Of a stretch of 64,000 nucleotides of DNA, positions 13,601 through 27,200 are shown piece by piece. This stretch comes from Atopsyche davidsoni. Taxonomy: Eukaryota; Arthropoda; Insecta; Trichoptera; Hydrobiosidae. The translations under genes were made by a program, and so were the position numbers. How positions within the stretch are numbered: position 1 is the first letter of the stretch; every line of letters begins with the position of its first letter. The notes under the pieces are model-generated. The model had not been told where the DNA came from. It ran no database searches and saw nothing but the letters and a program-made list of their open reading frames with translations. The stretch covers positions 4,712,001 to 4,776,000 of the forward strand of contig JAILWY010000020.1 in the NCBI GenBank assembly GCA_022113835.1, written 5' to 3'.

Positions 13601-15170
13601 TTTTTTTTTCTCGTCTTTTGAACATGTATCAACGCAAATCGTCTTCGACCAAAACGAAATTCGCCCGTTTGGGATTCGGCGGCTTAGTAATGGGATTATT
13701 ATTATATGCAATAATATTGTTTTTTTTTTTTTACATTGAAACGTCCGAATATGGACAAATAAGCGTGAGTAACGTGTTTTCGTAATGTACGAAAAATAAT
13801 CGACACACACCGCAGATGCGTCATTGACAAATTGTCTGCGTGCCTTTTGAACAATGCGCGTTGTTTTCTCGGACCCACCGTGCCGTGGACGCATCGCCAA
13901 AATCGATTTTTTTTTTGAAAATATTTTGCGATCAATCCACTGCACCAATCGAATTAATTTTAATGCAAAAACTTAGATGCATACCTTCTTGTGTACAAGA
14001 GATATTTTTATTATGAGAAATGTGTGTTTTCCCGAGTGTCCTTCAAGCATTTTGTTACGCCTAGATGCTTAGGGTCTATGTTCTCGAAAACGCCTAAACT
14101 TCACTCGGAAAATACATTTTTATATTTTTTTTATTTGAGATAAAGAAATCGTGAATACGTTGTTTTTTTTGAAGGTCACGCAGACCGCCGGATAGAGCCT
14201 CTGAGCTCATCCGCGACGCATCGGCGATGCACATATATTAATTAACACACACGCCCGACTGTCCGCTGTACACATAAATATCAAGATGCGGAGTCCTTTG
14301 AATGATTATTATTTTTTCTCTTTATTTGACGTTCGTGGCCGGTGACTACCTCCGATCGTGCCCGGAGAGGTGCGCTCGCTTACACGCGTCAATATACTTT
14401 TGCCACTATCGGTAGCCGCATTAATCACTTGCCGGTTATTTGTAATCCATATCTGCGGTTTGGGTTTTGATTCACGGCTTTCCAGCGACTCGAGCGCCTT
14501 ATCCTTCCTTTTTTTTTTTTTGTAGTCCTCGAGTAGTATTTGTTCGCTAATATTTACATTTATAAAATACGTCTTATCTGCCGTCGGTCACACCGCACTC
14601 GCATTATCACCGGCTGGAGCCATTCTGGTCGCAATTCGTCATGGAAGACGATTGTCTATCCGACGGCCATTTCTTATTTTACTTACACGATATACTATGT
14701 ATAGAAATAATAGCATTGTTATACAATCCTTCAGTCTCCATTACCGATCCTTTACATGCGCCCAGGGCACACAATGCCGTGACGGTGAGAGTCTATCGGC
14801 GACCTGCACACGTTCGCCGCGTTCCATTACAATCTAAGTGGAGACAAGCTTTCGCATCTAGATTATATGGAGTAATGGCAAAAGTGAAGGCGCTCAACGA
14901 GCACTCTATATATATATATATATATGGTTTTTTTCTTCTAATTGAAACAGAAAAGTAAAGCTTTCCGCAAAGTGCGTTTTGTTGGTACAAAAGTTGACAT
15001 GTTGAGAGCTCAAAAAAAAAAAGTTGTATACCACTTCAGCGATGTGACATATGCTGAAGACAAAAGCGCAATAATGACGCTTCACAATGAAATGTTAAAG
15101 TATAGCCTGATGCGATTCAATACTAGTAACGTCATCTCTTAGAAAATACGAAAAAAATAATGCAATTAAT

Positions 15171-15240
<70 letters not shown>

Positions 15241-18200
15241 TCATTTATTTTGTGGCTACAGTACGGAGCGTGGAATGGCATAGAACTTATGGCTTATCGG
15301 GTCGGTGGAACAACCTTGGCTATGGTTTTCCCTATCTTAAACCACAAGCTTTTTATATATATATAAATTGTTTACAAATCAAAGAGACCCGGATTTCAAT
15401 TCGATCAACCAGCATTCTTATAAAGGTGTCCCAAAATTAACGCAAGATTTGAATCAAATAGAAAACTCAGTTTTTAGTCTTTTGATTGTTATTTTATAAA
15501 TGAATCACAAAGTCAATACAATAGGGTAACTTGTTTTTTGTTTTTTTTTCAGTGTTCCCAAAACTTTACTGCAAATCTTGCATTAATTTTGGGACACATA
15601 ATCCTTTCCTAGCGAAGCTCTGGCTTTTAGATCTGATACTCCTAAACAATACCACCCCGACAAGGTACTTTCATAGCACGTTAATTCAAAGTCCATTACC
15701 GATCCTCTACACACGCTCGGGGCACAGAACGGGGAGAGCCTGCAAACATATTGAATTCAATGTATATTCGATCGGCCTGCGTTTTCACTTTTGATCTGGT
15801 TTTCCCTTCTTCTAGTCCAATTTCTCTGTGCGATTAGAGAGATGACGGTGGCGTCTCGGTTCACGTGTCGCACGTGTAGCACGTGCAAAGCAGACTAACT
15901 TGCCTACAACTTGCAACCATCCCAAGACACTATTGGCATGGTACCATTCGATTATCAGTTGTGTCACCGTTTGTGAGTCACGCTTTCAAAGAGAGTATGA
16001 TGCAAGAATATGAATTAGTAATATATCCGTGCGATGTGGAATATCGAATCTGTACTCGCGGCGCAAATTTCGCATCCACGTTAACTTTCTGCTTCCAATG
16101 CCTCTTTTTCTACGGTCAAGCTATGGTATTGCTGTTAGCTTGCTGTTGATTCTGTGAGCCCAAGGCTGCTCGGCGCTCGCCTCACCTGCCATTACCTGTG
16201 CAATTACATCCTCACAATCTCGGCTCACAAGAGAATTATGCAACTTTGCGGCAGTGGCGTGCCGCGAGCGGCGGCTCAAGGCCGTATTTCTGAAACTGCG
16301 AAGCGTGACACTGTTTTTTTTTATTTATTATTTTGCTCGAATGTGGAGTATTACCAACTAAACCGGTCCGCCGCGGATGTTTTGTATTCAGCTCGCGCAG
16401 GGGCGTGCATCACGCGCTATTTCTGGGTCCCGTCTGCGCTTTTGAATATTTCTGGTATTTGAAATATTTTGCACGCTCCGCGTAAATAAACCGGTGTATA
16501 TATATATATTCGGCCGTCGGTATTGCCGCTCGCGCAAAATCACCATGAAATACCATGAACGCTAAATATATGCTGCAGAGGCGCCCGCAGAAGGAGAAAC
16601 CGGTCGCTGGCTAGCCTAGCCTCTGATACTTCATCTACTACTACTGTCTGTACGGTTAATCGAACAGTTGGTCCGGTTGAAGTGTGCCCTGATGAGGAGC
16701 GGCATGGGGGGTAGATAATAAGCCTTAGAGGCATTAAAGTCAAAAGTAGCTTTAGTCAGTTGAATTTCCATATGACGGGTAATTGATTTTTATTTAGTCC
16801 TTTAAGAGGCTTTTCGGATTTTCGGACAAATGTATTAAAAGTGGTTTTAGCTTAAAATCACCCGCGACATTAGCACCAAGTAGCAAAGTTAATCGTTCTG
16901 TAGACACCTTATAACTAGGTGCAGATTTTTCGGTTTTTGAAATGTACGTGCGATCAGGCATTCGCTTCCAATAGAGCCCTGTTTCGTTTACGTTAAACAC
17001 TTGTGCAGGTTTATGACCACCTCTTTCAATAATTCCCTTTAAAATGTTGGGATACTCCTTTGATGCGGCCTCATCGGCGCTAGCTGCTTCACTTTTCATT
17101 TTCAAATTATGCAAATTAAATCTATTTTTAAATTTTTCAAACCATCCTCGGCTCGCTTGAAATGTGACATCTTCAGCAGATTCATCGGTATCTCCATTCT
17201 TCAAATTTTCGAAAATACTTAAAGCTTCTTCCTGGATAGTTATTTGACTCATTGACATTCTCCGTTTTTTATTGTCCTCAATCCATATAATCAATAGCTA
17301 AAATAAGTTAAATAAAAAATACACATTAAAAATTTTTAATTTGTACATACATACATATGTACTTACGTACCAAAAATGTCCATAATTATTTCCAATTTTT
17401 CCAGTTAATGTGTAACAAATCTAAACCGGCCGCTCTATGAGCACACACTGAATAACGCTCGTAAACAAAATGACATCGAAAAAAAGTTTTTTTGGCCGTT
17501 ATAGCGAAACATTTTAGGCCGTATATCGAAAACGTGCCTTAATTGAAAAGGGCCGTTATAGCGTAAGGCCGTATAACGAGCGGCCGTATAGCGAGGTATG
17601 GGTGTGTATATATGTATATAATTTAGGTTTCACTCATAGACACTCGTAGTCGAAAAAATGCAGCTGAAGCACTTGATTCCCAAACACGAGATTCATCAAA
17701 CGTGACTCGCAAAGGCGTCAAGGGAAGGACAATGGGTGTCGAAGATATTGGATGAGATGTGGATATATTTAACGCGAAAAATCGTGATCATCATCATCAT
17801 CAAATGCGTTTGGTGGGACCGGGAAGGAATCGTGACGACGCTCGGCTGGGCTACACTTGGTCAATTTCGAAGATGTTGAAAATTTGTCCGATGAATGACG
17901 CGACGTTTTATCGTCACGCGTAAAATTATTCACCATTTTTGAGATGCGCGTGTTAGCACGCGTGCGTGTGTTTATAATATTATGCACGTTATAAAAACAA
18001 AGCCAATCTGAATATAAATAAGACTCTGACGCCGCGAGCCGAGGCGATAAAAATCCATTTATAAATATAGTCATTTCATATGACGTTTCGGTGAGGCTTA
18101 TTATACTCGTACTCAAGCGTTGTTTCTACCTAGATGACATGTCAAATGCCGCAACGAAAATTCATATTCCATTGTTTATAATAAATACCTTTACGATGAG

Positions 18201-21200
18201 TAATCGACATTTTTATAAGGTTTTATTTATTTGTATGTATTTTTTATTGTGTCTCACAGTAACGCCAATTTCACACATAATATTATTTGATACTGCAGTA
18301 GAATTTATCTCCACGGCTTACATGATAATTAGAGGCCGGAAGTCGGCACTAAAAATGGCGCCGCACTAAACGGAGAGACGCCCAAATTAGTGTTCACACG
18401 AATCCAACGACTCAAAGCCCAATAAGCATAATTATTTATTTCTATACAAACGGTTCAAAACCGTAAGGGCTCTTTTGCCCTGCAGCCCCGTTTTTTAGGG
18501 GGGGGGGGGGGGGGGGAGCTCTCATTGTCTTGCTGATGAGGCTTTGCCCACCTCTGATGTGCCCCAGGTTCATAGTGGCAACCCTCGCTGATGACTCCTC
18601 CAAGAATCCTTGCAAGAGGGACTGTCAGTCCTTCAGCTGTAAAGCATCGATCGCGTATTTCGCTGATGATGATGATGATGATGTCAGTTCCGTCGGCCGA
18701 GGAACTGACATCGGCATGCGCCGCCGGTGCGTCAAGCTTACCTCGAAACCGACGACCTATTGCGAAGATGACGCCAGTGCCTCGGTACCGAAACGTCACA
18801 ATAGACCGTTCGGTTTTTCTCCTTGAAGCACTCTTGTCGCACTCATTGGAAACTAATCTTTTTTATTGGTCTTGTGTGTATGTATTTGTTCACAGTAGCT
18901 GTGCCGGTGGTTCAGCACACTTCGCTGGAGTACTGATGTGCGTGTTTGTGTGTTGTGGGCAGGTGGCGACACGGACGGGGGCTCGCCGACCGCGCCGTCC
19001 AGCGGCCACAAGGCGTCCTTCCGGGGGGCCAACAAGCTGGCGCGGCGGGCGCGCTCCTTCAAGGAGGACCTGCTGGAGCGCATCTCCGCCATGTCGCTGC
19101 GCTCCCCCTCGGCCGCCCCCATGCCCGGCCAGCCGCCGCACAGGTCCGCCCCGGGGGCTAAGCATGCGCCCCCCCCCATGAAGTATGCCCCCCTCTCTCT
19201 ACTCACCCCCATCTCCACCAACCCACCACCCACCACAGTCTACGTTCACTCCACGAGTTGGAAACAATCACCACCATCCGTTACGTCTCTTCCGTGCTTA
19301 TCTTATATAGGTTGAATTTGAACACTTAAAAAAAAATCAATTTGACGGCAGACAGTTTGGGGTTAGTAAAAATGGAGCGTTACACGATAGAACAACGTTG
19401 TATTGAACAATATTTCAAAAATAATGAAAGCTTGGCAGCCGCAGTCCGAAAATTTCATACAAAATAAGGTTGGAATAGTGTTTATAGTAGTAGTATTACT
19501 AATATGATTAGGCACTTTAGTTCATATATAGAAGATGATTTAAAGAAACTCTCAGAAAAATATTCGTTAGTACAAGGGTAAGTACACCGGTCATGTAAAC
19601 CAGGAGATGTGGGTTCAAATCCCACACAAATCACGATGATATTTTTCTGAGAGTTTCTTTAAATCATCTTCTATGTATGAACTAAGTAATAATATAATAA
19701 ACCCGTAATGGGTAATAAATACGCATCTGATTGTTCAATCCAAAAATAGATATATAGTAGTAGTAGTGTTGGAGTAGTGTGAAATATTGTTCAATAATGA
19801 AAACACGTTGTTCTACCGTGTAACGCTCCATTTTTACTAACCCTAAACGTTAATTTTGGGACACCCTTATCTAAACCTTACCCAAGTATGGTAAACCTGT
19901 ACTCATAATCCGAAATCTGATCAATGATCGTAATCGTCATGTCGTTTGACTATTCATATTTGTTGTACGATTACTGACAATGGGATCACAAAATATGTGA
20001 ATTCATATGCAAATTATTTATGATTCGGTCTTTTATGTCCTGCGTTTAATTTTAAACGAAGTAACCTTATTGTAACATTCACTTTGTAAGACTTTAACCT
20101 ATCTTTGTGTTCAAGTACATATTACTTAAAGCTTTTCTATACACGCTGCGACTACACTTTTGCGTCTTACTTAGGCTAAATCATAAAAGGATGCTATTGT
20201 GTCGCTGCGTGTTTAGCCGGCTTTGTTTTAAATATTTTTTTAACGCATGTAACACATGTCAATTATTAACGTAGACCAGAAGAAAATCTAATAAACCTGT
20301 CGTGATATTTTACAAGACTTGTCGTATTCAATTATTAATTTATATAATTTTTGCGCTAAACTAAATTATATGCACGCCACTGGTTTGGGAGTATTTGAAT
20401 ACTATTTGTGCATTTAACGCGTGCATTGTGAGCGGTGTTTGATTTTCCCGATTTGTTCCAGATCTCACTCCCCCCTCAGTCCCAAAGCTCGCGGCCAACC
20501 CAAGACAAATGACCCCGAAGCCAACCCGGCCAAAGAGCTGGAGATACTCGTCAAACAGGTATGCTCCTTCACTATCTATATGCAATGTTAGGCTGGACCA
20601 CGTTTGGAGATTTCGTCTCTGCAGCATTGAATAAAAGCCAAATCGGTGTCGTTTCAATCAATTGATTAGTCGTTCAGTAATTAGATGACATTTGAAAATA
20701 TATATATAATTACTTTTCCGTTATTAACATTTCTACCATTCTGTTTCAGGTGCGGTTTGACTTGAAGCACTTTGGCGATGTCATATCCAAGAAGAAACTG
20801 GAGATGCTTCCAGGCAACGGCACCATCGTTCTGGAGACCATCACCAGTATTCACACAAGTGCGTGCTTATTCTCATCTTTTTATTTAAGAATGATGAACG
20901 CCAAATGATTAAAAGTAAACTGATTGTTATGGCGTGTTGCTTTCAGCTATCCGGCCGTATATTTCACCGCTGGGCGCCAGTCCATCGGCGGCGCTGGGCT
21001 CGGCACTGGCCCGTCTCTGCCAGGCGGTGGCTCGCCTCATCCGTCTCTGCGACGAGGGAATGCTGGCCGGAGAGGGCTGCGCAGCTCTGCACCAGGGCAA
21101 TGTCACGCAAGTCACCCAGGAAGTGCAGTGCGCCGTAGAGGTCCGTACATCACTGATAACTTATCATATCAGATTTTCGTTTACGATTATATATTTAATT

Positions 21201-24200
21201 ATATAATGAATAATAATTTTATTATATAAAGTCGGAAAGGATGTTGGTTTTGTGTTTTTTATTGTTTCTGCGATGGTGTTGAAATCATGAATCAATTTGT
21301 TTTCCAGGACTTGGCGGCGATTGCTTTTGAAAAGATGGCCGGCAACAACAGCACCAAGAGTAACGGTTCCGTCGGCGCGGAGCCCAAAGGCCTCAAGCTG
21401 CAGGTCAGGCCGGCCCTGGACGGCGTTCGCAACTCCGCGAGCGAAGGCCAGCGCAACTCACTGCCAGGTCAGTGCACCAACCTTCTTGGAAAAAACTAGC
21501 GTTCTCTTAAACTAAGATAGCCTGAAGTCGGGAGAAAGACAGAAGTAGACATGTTGTGAGTAGATTTGTGTCGGAGAAAGTAGGTATTAACCCACTTGAA
21601 CCCTCTATAGCGAAAAGCCCATTAAGGTTCACTACAGTTGTGTCCTCGCTGGATGTTTTTGAAGAGTATGTGATCGAGATGAGTGCACATGAAATTAAAG
21701 AGGATATTCCTAATATTAAAGTTTAACGAACTTGTACTATATAATACAAATAGCTTTATTCAATCGTATTTTTAGATATCCCTCTGACACCACGGGAGCG
21801 GCTGATCCTGGAAGGCAGCGGAGCCGGCCTGCCGGTGCGCAGCTCTCACTCCACGGAGTCCATCCTGGACAGCGTGGCCATATCTCCCCACCAAGAACCC
21901 CCGCCCAAGCCTCCCAGACCCGTCAGGTGAGCATTCCTACTTCATCGAGAATCTGCATCATATGCTCGCCTTTCACCAATTCACTATATTGAATTATTGT
22001 CGCAGGGCTCTTGACATAGCGCCGCCTCTACCGCCAAAGCGAAAAAGCAACGACAACGCTTCTCTGTTGGCCCTCTCGACAGGAGACAGGTAACGATATT
22101 ATCCAACGCCCAAAACTCACACCACGGCTTATAAAAAATGCTGCTCAAGCCAATAGTCCCGTTTAATGTCACTTCTTGTGATGAGCACCATTTTTCAGAG
22201 ATGTTGCATCCCATTAAGTTAGGGTTAGGTTATGTTTTGTATTGATTCAACATTTAATACTTTGATTTGCTCATTAATTGTGTTGTATCCTCTAGGAGCT
22301 CCCTGCAGTCCCACAGCAGTGGCTCCATCGACTCGATGCTGAACGTGTCCAACGACGAGGAGATTCGGGCCATCATGGACCGTAGCTCAGTCAACCTGGA
22401 TGACTCCGTCCAGCACACCACCAACGACATCATGGGTAAGGACTTTTATTGTTTACTGCATCATATCTGCCTCTGGCAGACTTTTTATGAAAACTGTTAC
22501 TTTATTGGTTTCCTCGTCTAGTAATATTCAATGTCTTCTATTGCTCGTAAGTACAAATATTTCTTCTTCAATTTGCAGGCATGTGTAGTTGCCCATCTGT
22601 GGAGAGCTACAACCACAATGGAAACCGACTGTCGCTGGAGTCAGCCTCCACAGCCAGCGACCTGACGCTGCAGACTGTTGTCAACCAGAACACCAACCAT
22701 AACAGGTCAGCTCGTGCTCTTTACTTCTTACCGTATTCTATGAAGTATGGCTTCCCTAAGTATTAAAACTCTCGTCTTCCGATGTGGGATGTTTCGACTC
22801 CTTACTCAGTTTGTCTGCGTAAGGATGTCTACCGTTTATAGTTTATCAATTTATATATCTTGCAACTATCTTTGTTTTCAGGTTTTCCAACGAGTCTGGT
22901 TTTGTATCGATGGGCGGAAACGTCCGCTCCGAGGTATACTCCAGCTTCAACAGCACGAGCAGCCAGCACCATCAAAAGACATCACTGACATTCATAGACT
23001 CTACTCCGACCCCTGGAGACATGCCACCGGGCTTCACAACAGATCTGACGCAGGAAGAGCGAGGCCCCAAGCTTCCGTCGCCGAACAAAATCCTCGGAAT
23101 GACCTCCATGGCGAATGTCGTGCAGCAATCTATGAAACAAATGTCTACGACGAATTTCTTTGAGCAGAACTCTTCAAAAATCATGGGAATGAATGGAAAA
23201 TTGAACACGTTCAGCCATTCATCGTCTTCTTCATCGAGTGCCGTTAGTAACAGTACGGTGCTAAAAGGCGTCGATAGCATTGAAGCTTTGAAGATTGAAT
23301 CGTCATCGATGCAGGCTTTTTCGCAGAAGAACTTATCGCAAACGCTAGTCATCGGAAATATGGCCAATTCTGGTTTTTCTTCAGTGCAGTCAAACTTAAC
23401 GGGCTTCCTATCAGAGAACGGAAGTCTCGGAAGTGACGTGGTAGATTCGGTGGCTCTTCTGCCGCCGGCTCTGCCTGTAAAGACAAGGAAATCCAAGACA
23501 GGGTCGCAGATTGAAGGGATGAGCGAGTCTTCACTTATTTTAGGATCACTGGATGACTCTTCGATCGAACTCAGGTTTGTTCACTAAAGTTGAATTTAAA
23601 TCACCGATTCCAGCAAAGTTCTTGAAGTGATTGTTTAGAAATCTTGATTTATCGAGGAGGCTGGTGGTCACCAGAGACCACACTTGCAGCCCTCTTTCAG
23701 ATTTGGTTACGTAAAGAAACGAATTGTGTAAAAAGATCCACACTTGAAGGTTGCAACCCAATTAAATCCTCTGGTCTCCGAATCTTACTACGGGCCTGTT
23801 TTCTGTCAGATGTCTCGATAGCAGCTAAGCTCTATATCTTAAATTTTCAGGGACCATGGCTGCATGCTACACGGCCACGACGGCTTCATGCCGCGCCCAC
23901 ACACACTCATGGACCAATCCAGCGGCCAGCCACCTCCGCTGCCACTCAAGAAGAAACACAGTCAGTATCCTTCAATATCTATGCCGCGTCTTCACCTACT
24001 TTTATGGTTTTATCCTCGACTTTGTTTGATCTGATTTTGTCCTTAATTTAAAAAACACAAGCTTTATAATATATTTTTCAAATGTGAGGGAAAACTGGAG
24101 ATCAATTTTTTTATAAAATATCAATTTAATTCTTTGATTCAATATTTTTTGTTATATTTATCAGTTAACTGAAACATCCCAAATTTTACGTCGAGATCGG

Positions 24201-27200
24201 TGGACGCTACTTTTCCGAGGAATATTTATAGTTATAACTGTTGTGTTTTATTTATTTTTTTTGGTGAGGGAATCAAAATGTGCTAACAATGAACAATTCG
24301 TGTCTTTCGAATAATTAAATCACACTGGATTGATTCAGTGAAGGTGGAGAAAGACACGTGTAACGTGAAAGTCAACATTGTTTTGACGTTATTGAATATA
24401 ATTTTGAAATGGTGGTGGATGAATAATTATGAAATAATATAACCACGTCTTTCAGATGATTTAAAATTTTAGTAAATATTTTTAATTTATTTAAAAGCCT
24501 TTTCAAAACTGACAAAATATTTCGATTACGTAATTGATTAATTCTATGAGAATGCTTATACTAGTGCCCTCTGTGGATGAAATCATATACTATTATGATT
24601 ATAGTTACTATTTCAGCCAACAGATGTCAGGACTTGGAAACATATATATATATAAAAATTATTTTAGTACTGTGTAAATATTAATATTGCTATGGTTATT
24701 GCATCTCTTATTTTTTGTCTCAAAATATCATACATATAAATTAAATAGTTTGATAAATTGTCTGAAAGGCACGGTTGGGTCTCTTGTGTATCTATTAATC
24801 CGACATGACTAGTACTTGACGATGTAGCAGGAATCTTTATTATGTTATTTAGTGTTGGTGGTGAGGGCTGATATTGTTGTCTCCTTCTTGTTCAAGTGTT
24901 TTTCGATGTTGGTGGTGACTTGGTTAACCGCTGCGCGGCCGCATCGCGGCAATCTGAACCCAAAACTAAACGGACGCTCTCCTATTTTATTTCGCCGAGA
25001 TACAAAGTCATTGCAACGTAGACTGCTTTGCGGTCTATTTATTATACTTGAGAATTCATTTTTTGTGGAATATTGCTATTTTTTTCTGCTGACAGCATTT
25101 TGTGGTTTCTTTATAATATAATGTTAAATAACGTAATGTCATCAAATCAGTTAGCGATCGTGGCAGCTAAAGTGCACCAGCGAGGAGAGAGAAGGTTCAG
25201 ATCGCGGGCGGTGCGAGTGTGCAGGAACCTTGATTAATCCTTGTGCTACGAGGCTGACCTAACCTAGTTGTTTTGTGTTTCCCTGCCCCACACCGCATTG
25301 TCGTGACCTCTTCCAGTGTTCCAAAGTGTGGCTTACTCAGGTGAGTCTTCCGGCGGACTATGTGCCCCCTTATGTTTCTCCGACTGCTCGCTTCCACCGC
25401 ATGGCTTTTGCACTGTTCACGCCGACACCCTGATGGAAGATATCCACGATTGTACCTTTAATCAACACCACATAAGCGACAACCTGAAACAACACGAAAG
25501 TCCAATGACATATTATTTTACATACTCCAAGATAATCGAGATATTTTCCCTATCAGTATTGCCGCAGTAGACATTTGTAATTATTTCGCACAGCTTCTTT
25601 ACTAACCTTGCATGATTGTCGCATGTTTTTCCACGCTTTTGCTTCTCCGTACCGACTGTCGTGTTCCACAAATATTTGTACTTTGACACAGCGGTGAGTA
25701 TATTGTTGTTTTGATTTAAAAGCTGTGTAAACGAATACACAAACAATCTCTGCACGTACGGAGTTAAACGTGTTGGAATTTTTTTATTATATCATATTTC
25801 GTAGAGATTAAATGTATGAAGAAAAAAAAACCTTCCTTACAGTTCATTTTTAGTGCAAATTTTTTATAAATACGTAGAGGTTGTCTATTTGAGTAGTTTA
25901 ATAATTGTAGCATAATATTGTATATATGTTTTTAAATTTGACAGCTTTTATCAATACAAAAATATTTATTTTGCATTATTGTCTTATAAAAATGGCATAT
26001 CTGTCATTTATTCGTTTGGCGATGAATCATAATTAAAATGATGATATTTTAAAATGCCGCCCGTACTTAACCGATGGTGATACAAAAACGATTATTTTTA
26101 TTGCATAGTGTTGTTTTTTATATGAATGGAATTATTAATTGAGACTTTGAGAAATAATGCATGTGCTTTCTCGATGATTTGTTTTTTTTTTAATTTTTTT
26201 AAAATTTATTAACAATGAACACGATTTCGCACTTTTTAAAATATTGAATCAAAGCCGCATGTTTGTTTTTCTTTCGAGAGTTTTTATGAGAAAGTGTGAA
26301 CAGAATCACACCCGAATCACAAGCACTACGCAATCGAATGTCCACGCATTACAGAATGCATTATACGCAGAGGAGTTGCCAAATCTGGTGGGTGAAACTG
26401 TTATTATCTGTGATGTCATCGGACAGATTATTTAAATTGGTCCATTTGTTTTTTTGCTGGCCGCCGACGGCCGCACGACACGCGGCTCCCCGGCTTACAT
26501 TTATTTCCGATTTAGTTGGAGAAGATTGTTTCCATTCTATTGAAAGTATTGATTAGTACATTCATAAATATACACGGTGTTTTCAAAGTACTTGACTCCA
26601 AAATAAATATTTATTTCGTTATGTTTTCTTGGATGTTGAGATTGCTTGAGATTTTCTCTAAATAATAAAAAAAAAAAAACCTTTACAAAGATTGCAAACT
26701 AAAAAAAAATCTGGTTAGGTTAAATTTTGTATGGTACTGATTTTCCGTGGTCTGCCCATCAGTCATGGCGTACATGGAGATGTTCGGGAACTGCAGCCAC
26801 TCGCCGGCCGCATCCACGGAGTTCCTGCGGCATTCGGTGCACGCGTGCCACCAGCAATCGCACCTGTCAGCTACCAGCAACGGCCACACGCACGGCATGG
26901 GCCACCCCCTGCTCAGCCAGAGCCACACCCTGCACCAGTTCAGCGTGGTCCAAGGCAGCACCAGGTAACGACACGCTTTACGCGTGAAGATCTGAATACC
27001 ATGCAATATTAATTATAGCAGAATGATTGCAATTCATGATGATCTATTATTGTTTCCAGTTCTGTGTCGAGTGACTTCTCATCGCCGCTGCGCTCTCCGC
27101 GCCTGAACCGTGACGACTCTGTGAAATCCGAGGCCTCCTCCCTGGCAAGCGTGAGCACCGAGCCTCCATCGCCTGCCCCCCTGACCCTGCCACCTGCCCT

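Larger units (their letters stand above)
7626..18962 (+). other. C3G intron 1 (11.3 kb), rich in transposon relics
   Basis: Runs from donor gtatgt to acceptor gggcag. It holds two adjacent hAT elements at its very start, a locally duplicated segment at 12.47-12.85 kb followed by a third hAT MITE, a long TA microsatellite, a 172-bp inverted-repeat element, a decayed Tigger transposase, a 19-G run and several copies of dispersed repeats. No supported gene lies inside. Confidence 0.7.

Noticed and set aside
14942..15142. 66-codon basic frame near a TA microsatellite
   Set aside because: No homology recognised and no gene context; length is within chance.
21467..21500. Read-through of C3G exon 6 to the stop at 21497
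   Set aside because: The donor ccag/gtcagt and the phase-matched acceptor at 21776 give the conserved protein; read-through would truncate it.
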